Source: Saccharothrix tamanrassetensis (lineage in GTDB: Bacteria > Actinomycetota > Actinomycetes > Mycobacteriales > Pseudonocardiaceae). Taken from it: DNA of 64,000 bases. The notes under the pieces were generated by a model. The model saw nothing but the letters and a program-made list of their open reading frames with translations. It was not told the origin of the DNA and ran no database searches. A program made the position numbers and the translations under genes. Every line of letters begins with the position of its first letter. The stretch's first letter is position 1. Location of the stretch: assembly GCF_014203665.1 (NCBI RefSeq), contig NZ_JACHJN010000015.1, positions 90,416 through 154,415 of the forward strand, in the 5' to 3' direction. Of this stretch, positions 43,748-51,896 are shown one piece after another.

Positions 43748-44263
43748 TCAGCGGCTCGACCTCGGCGCCAGCGACCGGGTCACAGCAACCGCCACGAGCC
43801 CCACCAGCGGGGGCGCGGCCAGCAGGGCCGCGTACGCGACCACCCCACCGCCCAAGGTCGGCGCACGGGCCGGCCGGAGCAGCGTCATGAACGTGATGGA
43901 CCAGCCGATCGCCGTGCAGACGACGCTGAACACCCACATCGCCAGCGACGTGCGGCGCGCGATGCCCAGACCGGTCATGTTCAGCCGGTCGCCGCGCGCG
44001 TACGACCGTGAGCCCGCCAGCGTGAACCCGACGAGCGACGAGAAGAACGCCGACAGCACGCCCGCGCCCACCGCTCCGGTGTGGAACAGGTGGTACGACG
44101 TCGAAGGCACGTCGCGCAGCACCACGACCAGCACCCCGAACACCACGTCCGCGAGCACCACCGGCACCCCGACCGTCGTGCACCGGGACCGGACGCGTCC
44201 CGCGAACTCGGGCGGAACGGGTTGGTACCACTGGGGAATCCCGGATCCGCCCGGCAGGATCAT
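43748..44263 (-). CDS. Four-helix membrane protein, last gene of the YbaB/WXG operon
   Basis: 171 residues with four membrane segments (VPVVLADVVFGVLVVVL; FHTGAVGAGVLSAFFSSLVGFTLAG; LAMWVFSVVCTAIGWSITFMTLL; VVAYAALLAAPPLVGLVAVAVT). The N-terminus is Pro-rich and cytoplasmic (LPGGSGIPQWYQPVPPEF). No known family. Starts at ATG 44263, overlapping the stop of the WXG-like gene as ATGA, so it is made with the secreted-type proteins upstream and may be their membrane partner or an immunity protein. Confidence 0.75.
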   Translation of the reverse strand: MILPGGSGIPQWYQPVPPEFAGRVRSRCTTVGVPVVLADVVFGVLVVVLRDVPSTSYHLFHTGAVGAGVLSAFFSSLVGFTLAGSRSYARGDRLNMTGLGIARRTSLAMWVFSVVCTAIGWSITFMTLLRPARAPTLGGGVVAYAALLAAPPLVGLVAVAVTRSLAPRSSR

Positions 44264-45024
44264 GCCGGCTCCCAATCCGGACGGTCGCCGTCCCGGACGG
44301 TCGCGTCGGCCAAGTCCGCCGTGTTCGGCCGCTGCCACGTCGAGTCGATGTCCTCCGCCTTCTGCCGGATGGCCAACTGCTCGGCCTCGATGCTGTTGAA
44401 GTGCGCCTCCATCGCCAGCACCGCCGTGCCGAGCAGCCCCACGGCCGCGCCCACGGCGGTCAGCACGGTGGCGATGGCGGCCGGGATGCCCACCACGCTG
44501 CACGCCTCGGCGATCGCGATCGCCATGGCCACCAGGAAGCCGCCGAACGCGAAGCCGATCGCCATCCAGAACGCGTCTACCGAGTTCGCCAGGTTGGTCA
44601 AGGACGTGCGCACCTGGTCGCTGAGGTCCTTGACGTCCTTCAGACCCTGGCTCTGCGGCAGCACCGTCTTCTGGTAGGCGCGCGCGGCCCGGCCGGCCCA
44701 TTCGACGTCGGTGCGCAGCCGGTGCGGCTCGATCGTGTCCGCGATGTCGTCCACCACGCGGCCGACCCCGGCGGTCCACCGCTCGCCGGTCGCCCGCAGC
44801 CGGTCGGCGTCACCGGGCTGGTCCCAGAGCCGGTTCACCCGGTCCCAGAAGTCCCGCACGGCCCGGGCGACCGCCGCCATGCCCTGCTCGATCGGCCGGA
44901 CGAGGTGGCCCAACGCGTCGGGCACCCAGCTGAGCACGTCGTTCACCTGGTCGAAGAACTCGCGGATCGCCCGCTCGACGTCCCGCGCCTGGTTGTGCGC
45001 CTGCTGGACGAGTGCGTTGGCCAC
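44260..45024 (-). CDS. WXG100-like protein with C-terminal membrane hairpin
   Basis: 254 residues. The first ~170 are helical; DVEWAGRAARAYQ carries a WxG element between two helices as in WXG100/ESAT-6-like substrates. Residues ~150-205 hold two hydrophobic segments (AFWMAIGFAFGGFLVAMAIAI; IATVLTAVGAAVGLLGTAVLAM). This WXG-plus-membrane-hairpin form is common in actinomycete type VII-associated operons. GTG start at 45024 shares one base with the preceding TAG, and its stop is ATGA-fused to the next gene. No ESX machinery is in the window. Confidence 0.75.
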   Translation of the reverse strand: MANALVQQAHNQARDVERAIREFFDQVNDVLSWVPDALGHLVRPIEQGMAAVARAVRDFWDRVNRLWDQPGDADRLRATGERWTAGVGRVVDDIADTIEPHRLRTDVEWAGRAARAYQKTVLPQSQGLKDVKDLSDQVRTSLTNLANSVDAFWMAIGFAFGGFLVAMAIAIAEACSVVGIPAAIATVLTAVGAAVGLLGTAVLAMEAHFNSIEAEQLAIRQKAEDIDSTWQRPNTADLADATVRDGDRPDWEPA

Positions 45025-45335
45025 TACCGGTCCAATCGGTTGAACGAGTGCAGGTTCGCTTCCTCTTCGCGCTGGTACGTGTCGGCGGCGGCGCGCAGGC
45101 CGACGGCCAGCTCGCGGAACCCCGCGACGGCCTGTGACAGCACGGTTTCCACCTTGGCGCGGGCCTCGTTGTAGGTGCGGTCCAAGCCGAGGTCGGCCGC
45201 CCACATCGACATCTCCGCGCCGGACAGCGGCAGTTCGGTCACCTCGTCGCGCGGTGCTTCGAGGCTGTCCGCGGCGGTGGCCCACACGGTGGCGTCGTCA
45301 CGCATCGCGTCCAGCGCGGCGTTCAGGTCGGTCAT
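45024..45335 (-). CDS. DUF2580/EspC-like small helical protein (type VII secretion associated)
   Basis: 103 residues of paired helices with the typical start MTDLNAALDAMRDDATVWATAA and end FRELAVGLRAAADTYQREEE, which is the ESX-1 EspC/DUF2580 pattern. The trailing YQREEEANL resembles the YxxxD/E secretion tail of type VII substrates. Probably heterodimerises with the WXG-like protein encoded next. ATG at 45335 overlaps the YbaB stop (ATGA). Confidence 0.75.
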   Translation of the reverse strand: MTDLNAALDAMRDDATVWATAADSLEAPRDEVTELPLSGAEMSMWAADLGLDRTYNEARAKVETVLSQAVAGFRELAVGLRAAADTYQREEEANLHSFNRLDR

Positions 45336-45976
45336 GGCCGCAGCCCCACTCGGCGCAGCAGGGCGTCCTGGTCGGCGAGGAGGGTCTGGAGCTCGGTGAC
45401 GGCGGGGCTGTGCAGGTCCTCCGGCGCGGTCCGGACGCGGGCGAGTGCTTCGCGCAGTTCGGCGGTGATCTCGGTGTCGCGGGCGGCGTTCAGCCAGTTG
45501 TGGTCGAGCGTGACGTCGATCAGCCGACCGCGTCGGGCGGTTGCCACGACGTGACCGCCCCTGCTCTCCGCGCGCTGGGGTCTGTTCGCGGTTTCGGTGG
45601 TCCGGCGGTTGTACTCGCGGACGTCGGCGGTGACGGCCTTGAGCAGCCGCAACGCGTCCGCGGGCCGGATGGGGGACAGGTCGTCGGCGGGGGTGGGAGG
45701 TGTGGCGGGTGCGCGTTCGCCGATGCGTTCGGCCAGTGCGGCGGCGGTGGCCGCGTTGGCGGCTTCGGTGACGGCTCGGTGCAGCAGCCTCAGGTCCGAC
45801 CGCCGCCGCCAGTCCGGTGCCAGCGAGACGGACAGCACGTTCGCGTCGGGGTCGACCGCCACCGTCACGGTGTGCATGGTGTCCTGGCCGGTCACGCCCG
45901 GTGCGGCGGTCGGTCTCGGCGCGGGTGCCGCCTGCTCGTCGTCCTCCTCGAACCCGAACCGGTAGTGATCCTCCAC
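45332..45976 (-). CDS. YbaB/EbfC-like protein of type VII secretion operons
   Basis: 214 residues. A short acidic N-terminus (MEDHYRFGFEEDDEQ) is followed by segments fitting the YbaB/EbfC fold found beside WXG genes (TVTVAVDPDANVLSVSLAPDWRRR; HVVATARRGRLIDVTLDHNWL) and helices. These relatives may act in DNA binding or as chaperones for WXG substrates. It is first in a tightly overlapped four-gene operon. The divergent 179-bp region to 46155 should hold its promoter. Confidence 0.7.
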   Translation of the reverse strand: MEDHYRFGFEEDDEQAAPAPRPTAAPGVTGQDTMHTVTVAVDPDANVLSVSLAPDWRRRSDLRLLHRAVTEAANAATAAALAERIGERAPATPPTPADDLSPIRPADALRLLKAVTADVREYNRRTTETANRPQRAESRGGHVVATARRGRLIDVTLDHNWLNAARDTEITAELREALARVRTAPEDLHSPAVTELQTLLADQDALLRRVGLRP

Positions 45977-46155
45977 GCGCTCTCCCCTCGCGTTTGGTGA
46001 TCAACCGGTGGCTGAGTGTATTGGCGCGCGAAGCGGGTGAGACTGCGAAAAGGCGGTCAAGCCTTCGTCCGATCGGGGCGACTGTGGAGCGGAGGGCGGT
46101 TCGGGGGTGTGATCTTCGGCAGCCGGGGTCGGCGTTGTTGCCACTCATTGGCAGT

Positions 46156-46401
46156 ATGGCGAGGGTGGCGAACGGAGGGCGGCTGGTGGACGTCGGGCTG
46201 GTGCCGGCCGCGTTGGCGCTCCTGGTGATGATCGGGGTCGGGGTGTTCGTGGTGGCTTGCCGGCTGTCCGCGGGCGAACCCCGGCGGGCCGCCGACGCCC
46301 GGCGGATCGCCCGCCGGCTGCGGGCCGCTCCGTGGGTGGTGGGGGCGTCGGCGATCGTCGTCCTGGTCAGTGTGGTGGGTTGGTTCTCGGCTTCACCGTG
46401 A
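46156..46401 (+). CDS. Small two-helix membrane protein, hypothetical
   Basis: 81 residues with two membrane segments (GLVPAALALLVMIGVGVFVVAC and APWVVGASAIVVLVSVVGWF) joined by a basic loop. Start ATG 46156 is chosen within a longer open frame because coding bias begins there. Divergent from the YbaB operon; its last 35 bases overlap the end of the convergent methyltransferase gene. Function unknown. Confidence 0.55.
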   Translation: MARVANGGRLVDVGLVPAALALLVMIGVGVFVVACRLSAGEPRRAADARRIARRLRAAPWVVGASAIVVLVSVVGWFSASP

Positions 46402-47428
46402 CCAGCTCCGGATGGGTGCCGAAGAGGCTGACGGGGCGGCGGTCGGTCGGTGTCAGGCCGGCTTTCACGGCGTCGGCCAGGTGGTGGTCGGCGTCCGGCA
46501 GCAGCAGGACGGCACGGCCGGTCGGGGTGAGGGTCCGGGTCAGTTCGGCCCAGAAGCGGTCCGGGTCGGCGGCCAGGGTGGCGGACGGCTTCACCTGGCG
46601 GTTCCAGGGTGGGTTGGTCACCACCACGTCGATTCCCCCGGTGCGGAACGGCAGTCTGCCCGCGTCGGCCAACGCCCACGTGATGTCCCGCCCCGCGCCG
46701 TTGGTCCGCGCGGCGGCGATGGCCGACGGGTCGGCGTCGGTGCCGATCCCGGTCAGCGCCGGATCGGCTTCGACGGGGATGGTGCCGGTGCCGCAGAACG
46801 GGTCCAGCAGGCGTTCGCCGGGCCGTGGCGACGCCAGCAGCAGCATGGCCGCCGCTACCGGCGGGTGCAGTGCCCCGGGGCGGGACGCTTGGCGGTAGCT
46901 CCTGCGGTGCAACGGTTTCGGGGCGATTCGCAGGGACAGCACGGCCTGGTCGTCGGTCACCGTCACGCGCCAGGACAGGCTGTCCGGTGGCGGGGAGTGG
47001 CCGTTGCGGCGGCTGCGGTAGGGCAGGCCGAGGGCGGCTGCCAGCGGCTCGCCGACGGTGTCCTCCAGGTCGAACCTGGTGTAGTTGCGGCGACCCAGGA
47101 AAGACGCCGAAACATCCACTGTGGACGGACATGCTCGGATGCCGAACGACATCCTTTGCGCTACAACGCGTTCAGCGTCCACGGCTGCGGCGGCCTTCGC
47201 CAGCAGCCGGAGGTCGCCGCGGGTGTGGCCGATGCCGGTCACGGTGGCGGCGACCACGAAGACGTCGTCCACGCAGCGCAGGCCGAGGACCTCGGGGCCC
47301 GGTGTCGGGCACGTCCACCACACCTCGCGGTGGGCGGTGCGCCGCACCGTGCCCAGACGGGCGATCTCCTGCGCTGCCAACGATTCAATGCCTCGTACCG
47401 TTCGCGCCAGCAGGCGCGCGGTCGTCAC
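46367..47428 (-). CDS. THUMP-like/UPF0020 RNA methyltransferase
   Basis: 353 residues. N-terminal ~1-150 is a THUMP-like RNA-binding region (LARTVRGIESLAAQEIARLG; VWWTCPTPGPEVLG). The C-terminal Rossmann methyltransferase has the SAM loop LLDPFCGTGTIPVEA and the N6/N2 amino-methyltransferase catalytic motif VVVTNPPWNRQ (NPPW). The pattern fits RlmL/Trm14-type guanine-N2 methyltransferases acting on tRNA or rRNA. GTG start at 47428. The ~230 bases before the next gene (47429-47662) show nothing else. Confidence 0.85.
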   Translation of the reverse strand: MTTARLLARTVRGIESLAAQEIARLGTVRRTAHREVWWTCPTPGPEVLGLRCVDDVFVVAATVTGIGHTRGDLRLLAKAAAAVDAERVVAQRMSFGIRACPSTVDVSASFLGRRNYTRFDLEDTVGEPLAAALGLPYRSRRNGHSPPPDSLSWRVTVTDDQAVLSLRIAPKPLHRRSYRQASRPGALHPPVAAAMLLLASPRPGERLLDPFCGTGTIPVEADPALTGIGTDADPSAIAAARTNGAGRDITWALADAGRLPFRTGGIDVVVTNPPWNRQVKPSATLAADPDRFWAELTRTLTPTGRAVLLLPDADHHLADAVKAGLTPTDRRPVSLFGTHPELVTVKPRTNPPH

Positions 47429-47662
47429 GTCCCGGCGAGTGGGCCAGGACGCGGTTCAGCGCCGGCGTTCGCGCACGCCGGTGGGGGAGAGATCATGGAT
47501 CTTCTTCCGCGTCGCGACCGGGGCGGTGGGTGTGCCGCCCCGCATCGACGGCGAGGGGGATGCCCGTGGCTCGCCGACGGTCGCGTCAGAGTCGGAAGAA
47601 GAACGTCATGCGACGACCCTAGCGCAGCGGGTGGTCGGGTCCGAGGGGGTTTTCCGGATCGG

Positions 47663-48424
47663 TCAGCCCGCGGATTCGGCCGGTTCGCCGAGGCCGTCGT
47701 TGCCGGAGGTGAACAGCATCCACAGCAGGGCGCCGACGACCAGGCCGCTGATCACGAAGATCGGGAAGACCAGGTCGAACACGGCGGTGCCCTGGGGTGC
47801 CGGGAACGTCGCGTCGGACGTCACGTGGACCGCCGCCATGCCGGTGTAGTGCATCCCGGTCACGGCCACGCCCATGACCAGGCCGGCCACCACGCGCGCG
47901 GTGGGGGTCTTCACGACCAGGGTGAACCAGAACGCGGCGGTGGCGGCGGCGATGGCGATCAGCACGGACGCCGCGACGAGGGTCGGGTCGTAGGAGATCT
48001 CGCCCTTGAAGCGGATCGCCGACATGCCCAGGTAGTGCATCCCCGCCACGCCGACACCGGCCAGGGTGCCCGCGACGAGCAGGCGCATCCTGGTGAAGCG
48101 GACCAGCGTCACCAGGGACAGGCCGGCGCCGACCACGCCCACGGCGACCAGTGCGGACAGGGCGGTCAGCGGTGCGGAGTACTTGATCGTCGCGCCGGGG
48201 ACGTCGAAGCCGAGCATGGCGATGAAGTGCATCAGCCAGATGGCGATGCCGCCGATGGCGAGCGCGCCGAGCGCGGTCCAGAGGACCTTGGCCCTCCTGG
48301 TCGGCTCGCTCCTGGCCCTGGCCATGCAGGACAGGCCGATCAGCGAGCCGATGACGGACACGCCGTACGCCAGCACGAGCGTCCACGGGCCGGAGGAGAA
48401 GTGCTGCATCGATTCGTGGTTCAC
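47663..48424 (-). CDS. MHYT-domain membrane sensor protein
   Basis: 253 residues, seven membrane segments with three MHYT-type motifs: WLMHFIAML, AGMHYLGMSA and TGMHYTGMAA, whose Met/His residues are proposed to bind copper and sense O2, CO or NO. Many MHYT proteins carry GGDEF/EAL or kinase domains; this one is stand-alone, ending after the last helix. A GGDEF protein is encoded next (48741-50756, same strand, upstream), so the two may act together in c-di-GMP signalling. GTG start at 48424, with ATG 48409 as an alternative. Confidence 0.88.
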   Translation of the reverse strand: MNHESMQHFSSGPWTLVLAYGVSVIGSLIGLSCMARARSEPTRRAKVLWTALGALAIGGIAIWLMHFIAMLGFDVPGATIKYSAPLTALSALVAVGVVGAGLSLVTLVRFTRMRLLVAGTLAGVGVAGMHYLGMSAIRFKGEISYDPTLVAASVLIAIAAATAAFWFTLVVKTPTARVVAGLVMGVAVTGMHYTGMAAVHVTSDATFPAPQGTAVFDLVFPIFVISGLVVGALLWMLFTSGNDGLGEPAESAG

Positions 48425-48740
48425 GACAGGTACCGATCTGATGGGGGAGCGAGGCGCGGAGGAGCCTCGCTATTGACCCACTGTGATCGCTCACCGCCAC
48501 TAAAACCAGGGTGGGTAACCCATTTGAGGCATGTATCGAAACAGTGTCATCACACTTGGTGATTGAGGGGGTACGGACTGCCGGCCATCGGCCGGTGGGA
48601 CCGCTACCAGGGCTTCCGTGCCGAACGAAGCGCCCGGCGACCGGGCGGGTCTCCGGTGGGCACAATCACGCGCGAAAGCTCTTACCCCGGTGATTATTCG
48701 GACACAAGAGTTTCTCCGTTCAGGCCTGGAAAACTCTGCG
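48425..48740. other. 316-bp gap between the GGDEF gene and the MHYT gene
   Basis: No gene. A more AT-rich patch at 48480-48560 (minus strand) is the likely MHYT promoter. I looked for a c-di-GMP or c-di-AMP riboswitch core here and could not support one. Confidence 0.4.
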
Positions 48741-50756
48741 TCACCGGAAGAACGCGACCACCTCGGCCGGCGTGCAGGCCGCGCCGAAGAAGTCGCCCGA
48801 ACCCGCGTCCGCGCCGGCCGTGCGCCACCAGTCGGCCTGCTCGGCCGTCCGCACGCCGTCCACCACGATCGTCACGCCGGACGCCCGCACCGCCGACACC
48901 AGGGCGTGGACGTACGAGGCGCGGTGGTCGACCAGCCGCCGGGCCACCCGCACGGACCGCGCCGGCAGGTCCTCCAGCGCGGCCAGGTCGTCCGGACCCA
49001 GGCCGAAGTCGTGCAGCGCCGTGCGGACGCCCATGTCCGCCAGCACGGTCAGGTTGTCCACCGCCTCCGCGACGGACAGCACGCCCACCGGCATCCCGAC
49101 CGACAGCCGGTCCGGCCGCAGACCCGTGTCGTCCAGCACCCGCACCACCCGGGACACCAGGTCCGCGTCGCCGGACTGCACCGCGGTCAGACCGACCACC
49201 AGCGGCGCCTCGATGCGGTCGCGCTGCCGCCACCACCGGGCCTGACCGCCCGCCACCCGCAGCAGCCACTCGCCCAGCGGCAGCACCAGGCCGGTCTGCT
49301 CGGCCAGTTCCACGCACTCGTCGTGCCCCAACGGGTCCTGGCGGTCCCAGTGCAGCAACGCCTCCACGCCCACCACGCCGCCGCCGAACCCGGACACCGG
49401 GCGGTAGCGCACGCCGATCTCGCCGAGCTCCCACGCGCCCGGCATGCGGACCGCGAGCGCCTGCGCGCGCCGGTCCGCCTCGTCCTGCTTGGGGTGGAAC
49501 AGCTCCCACTGCCCGCGCCGGCCCGTCTTCGCCCGGCGCAGCGCCTGGTCGGCCGCCCGCAACAGCTCGGTGGGCTCCATGTCGCGGGGCGGCCTGAGCA
49601 CCACGCCGATGCTCGCCGACAGGGCCAGGCCGTCATCGTCCACGAAGGTCGGCTCGGCCAGCTCGTCGTTGATGGCGGCCACGATTCGCGCGATGTCCGG
49701 CGTGCTCGCGGTGTTCTCCACCAGGATGCCGAACTCGTCGCCCTCGAACCGGGCGATCATCGCCCTCTCCCGCGCCATCACGTTCTTCAGCCGCTGCGCG
49801 ACGTGCACCAGCAGCCGTTCGCCCACCCGGCTGCCCAGGCTGTTGCACACCATCCCGAACGCGTCCAGGTCCAGGTGGAACAGCGTCACGCCGTGCTCCG
49901 GGTCGGCCCGCCGCAGCGCGGTCTCCAGGTAGGTGCCGAAGTACTGCCGGTTGGGCAGCCCGGTGAGCACGTCGTGCAGCGCCTGCCGGTTCAGCTCGCC
50001 CTGGAGCAGCATCAGCTCGGTGCCGTCCTCCACCACGGTCACGAAGTGCGCGGGCCGGCCGTCGGCGTGCCGCAGCAGGGAGGTGGTCAGCGAGATCCGG
50101 GCGACGTCGCCGTCCTTGCGCAGCAGCCGCTGCGACTGCCGGATCCGCTCCTGGCCGCCGTCCAGCAGCTGCTTCATCGCCTCCCGCAGCGCGGCCACCG
50201 CGTCCGGGTGCACCAGGTCGACGATCAGCACGCCGCTCTGGGATGAGGTGACCACCTCGTCGAACCGCGCCTCGCTCTCCTGGAGCCGCCACTTCGCGTC
50301 CCGGACCGCCTTGAGCATCGAGAGCTGGAGGCTCTCCTGCTGCTCCAGCACGGACCGCCGGTTCGCGGCGAGGAACCCGGCCGCGAGCGCGCCCACGCCG
50401 AGCACGATCCGCCCGGCGTTCCGGTCGGCGGGCTGGAACTCGGGCAGCGCGAGCAGGCCGGGACCGAGCACGTCGGTGGTGCAGCGCAGACCGGCTTCCC
50501 CGACCAGTCCCAGCGCGTCCAGTTCGCCGCCGATCAGCGCCAGCGGCTCCTGCTCGAACGGCTCGCGGTGCAGTGCGTCGCAGATGCCGTCCAGGTGTTC
50601 GCGCAGCATGTCCTCCAGCGCGTCCCTGGTGTGCGCGACGACGATCTCACCGCTGAGCAGGTATGCCCACTTGCGCGCGAGCAATTCCCGCTCGCGGACG
50701 GGATCCGGAGTGGATGGTGTGCTGTCTTGCCGGCGGTCTGGAGTAGGCATACCCAT
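48741..50756 (-). CDS. GGDEF-EAL protein with a PAS-like sensor and a decayed EAL domain
   Basis: 671 residues. Helical N-terminal region (~20-150), PAS-like domain (~165-285; FDEVVTSSQSGVLIVDLVHP), GGDEF domain (~290-450) and EAL domain (~460-671). The cyclase site is RFEGDEFGILVE with LDLDAFGMVCNSLG and DVLTGLPNRQYF, so it could be active; no RxxD inhibitory site precedes it. The EAL domain keeps EALLHW but has lost the other metal/catalytic residues: VNLS became VGLTA, TE is absent, DDFGTG is HDFGLG, KID is RVA, and AEGVE is VDGVR. It should not hydrolyse c-di-GMP. ATG 50756 is chosen. Confidence 0.88.
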   Translation of the reverse strand: MGMPTPDRRQDSTPSTPDPVRERELLARKWAYLLSGEIVVAHTRDALEDMLREHLDGICDALHREPFEQEPLALIGGELDALGLVGEAGLRCTTDVLGPGLLALPEFQPADRNAGRIVLGVGALAAGFLAANRRSVLEQQESLQLSMLKAVRDAKWRLQESEARFDEVVTSSQSGVLIVDLVHPDAVAALREAMKQLLDGGQERIRQSQRLLRKDGDVARISLTTSLLRHADGRPAHFVTVVEDGTELMLLQGELNRQALHDVLTGLPNRQYFGTYLETALRRADPEHGVTLFHLDLDAFGMVCNSLGSRVGERLLVHVAQRLKNVMARERAMIARFEGDEFGILVENTASTPDIARIVAAINDELAEPTFVDDDGLALSASIGVVLRPPRDMEPTELLRAADQALRRAKTGRRGQWELFHPKQDEADRRAQALAVRMPGAWELGEIGVRYRPVSGFGGGVVGVEALLHWDRQDPLGHDECVELAEQTGLVLPLGEWLLRVAGGQARWWRQRDRIEAPLVVGLTAVQSGDADLVSRVVRVLDDTGLRPDRLSVGMPVGVLSVAEAVDNLTVLADMGVRTALHDFGLGPDDLAALEDLPARSVRVARRLVDHRASYVHALVSAVRASGVTIVVDGVRTAEQADWWRTAGADAGSGDFFGAACTPAEVVAFFR

Positions 50757-50921
50757 TGCCTTGTGCTGATCAGGGTTTCGCGGAAGCTTACCTACTCGAC
50801 GTCCGCATTCGCTCGACCATAGGAGTGAATAAAAGTCGCACGATCGATTCTCTACAACTGTTGACGTCACACTCCGTCGGACTCGACAGCGGATGTCGAC
50901 GGTCCTCGCCGCACGGTCGGG

Positions 50922-51740
50922 TCAGCGGCGCACGCGCCCCACCGCGACGTAGAGCAGCATGTTCATGTCGGGCATGTCGGAGATGTCGCCCGGGCCGGTC
51001 GGCCGCCATTCGCCCGCGCCCACCAGCCCCGGCTCGACCAGGTCGAAACCGTCCAGCATCGCCAGGATCGCGGAGTGCTCGCGCGGCGTGATCCGGTCCG
51101 CGCTGCCGCTGTCGCCCATCGCCCGGTCCGCGTTGCGCAGCTGCGTGCCGACGTGGTCGTCGGACGCGTGGCTGACCGCCAGGTAGCTGCCGTCCGGCAG
51201 GGCGTCCCGGTAGCGCGCGACCAGTTCCGCGGGCCCCCACTCGTCCCGCAGCCAGTGCAGCATCAGCAGCATCAGCAGGCCGACCGGCTGGTCGAAGTCC
51301 AGCAGCCCCCGCACCTGGGGGCTGTTCAGGATGCCGTCCACGTCGCGCATGTCGGCGCGCACGATGTCCGCCCGGTCCTCGTCGGCCAGGATCAGCTCGC
51401 TGTGCGCCACCGCGATCGGGTCCTTGTCCACGTAGACCACCCGGCACTCCGGGGCCACGCTGTGCGCCACCTCGTGCACGTTCGCCACGGTCGGGATGCC
51501 GGAGCCGATGTCCAGGAACTGCCGGATGCCCCGCTCGGCCATGAACCGCACGGCCCGGCCGAGGAACGCCCGGTTGACCCGCGCCGCCGCCCGCGAACCG
51601 GGCATCAGCGCGTTGATCTTCCGGGCCACCTCGCGGTCGACCGCGAAGTTGTGCGCGCCGCCCAGCATGAAGTCGTAAGCGCGCGCGGCACTGGGTACGG
51701 AAATGTCCACGTTCTGCGGAACCCAGTCCGATCGGACCAC
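50922..51740 (-). CDS. SAM-dependent methyltransferase, DUF574/Methyltransf_19 family
   Basis: 272 residues of the actinomycete DUF574 group: SVPSAARAYDFMLGGAHNFAVD at the N-terminus (family signature), the SAM loop FLDIGSGIPT, VVYVDKDPIAVAHS, and ADMRDVDGIL. Such genes occur in dozens per genome, often without known substrate. The GTG at 51740 is preferred over the one at 51749 because GAAGGGG lies eight bases upstream. It is divergent from the P450 gene, with ~155 bases between them. Confidence 0.85.
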   Translation of the reverse strand: MVRSDWVPQNVDISVPSAARAYDFMLGGAHNFAVDREVARKINALMPGSRAAARVNRAFLGRAVRFMAERGIRQFLDIGSGIPTVANVHEVAHSVAPECRVVYVDKDPIAVAHSELILADEDRADIVRADMRDVDGILNSPQVRGLLDFDQPVGLLMLLMLHWLRDEWGPAELVARYRDALPDGSYLAVSHASDDHVGTQLRNADRAMGDSGSADRITPREHSAILAMLDGFDLVEPGLVGAGEWRPTGPGDISDMPDMNMLLYVAVGRVRR

Positions 51741-51896
51741 CGGGAACACCCCTTCGACTCGCGGGCCACGAGTTTAGCCGGCGGTGCATTGCCGATCATT
51801 GGGCCATCGGGGTGACCCCTGAATGGACGCTGTCGACGTCACCCGAATGCCGCCTATCGTAATGCGTTCGGAGAATTCGCCTCCCATCGAGGAGCG

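Noticed and set aside
48425..48740. Possible c-di-GMP or c-di-AMP riboswitch before the MHYT gene
   Set aside because: No conserved core sequence of either class could be found on either strand.
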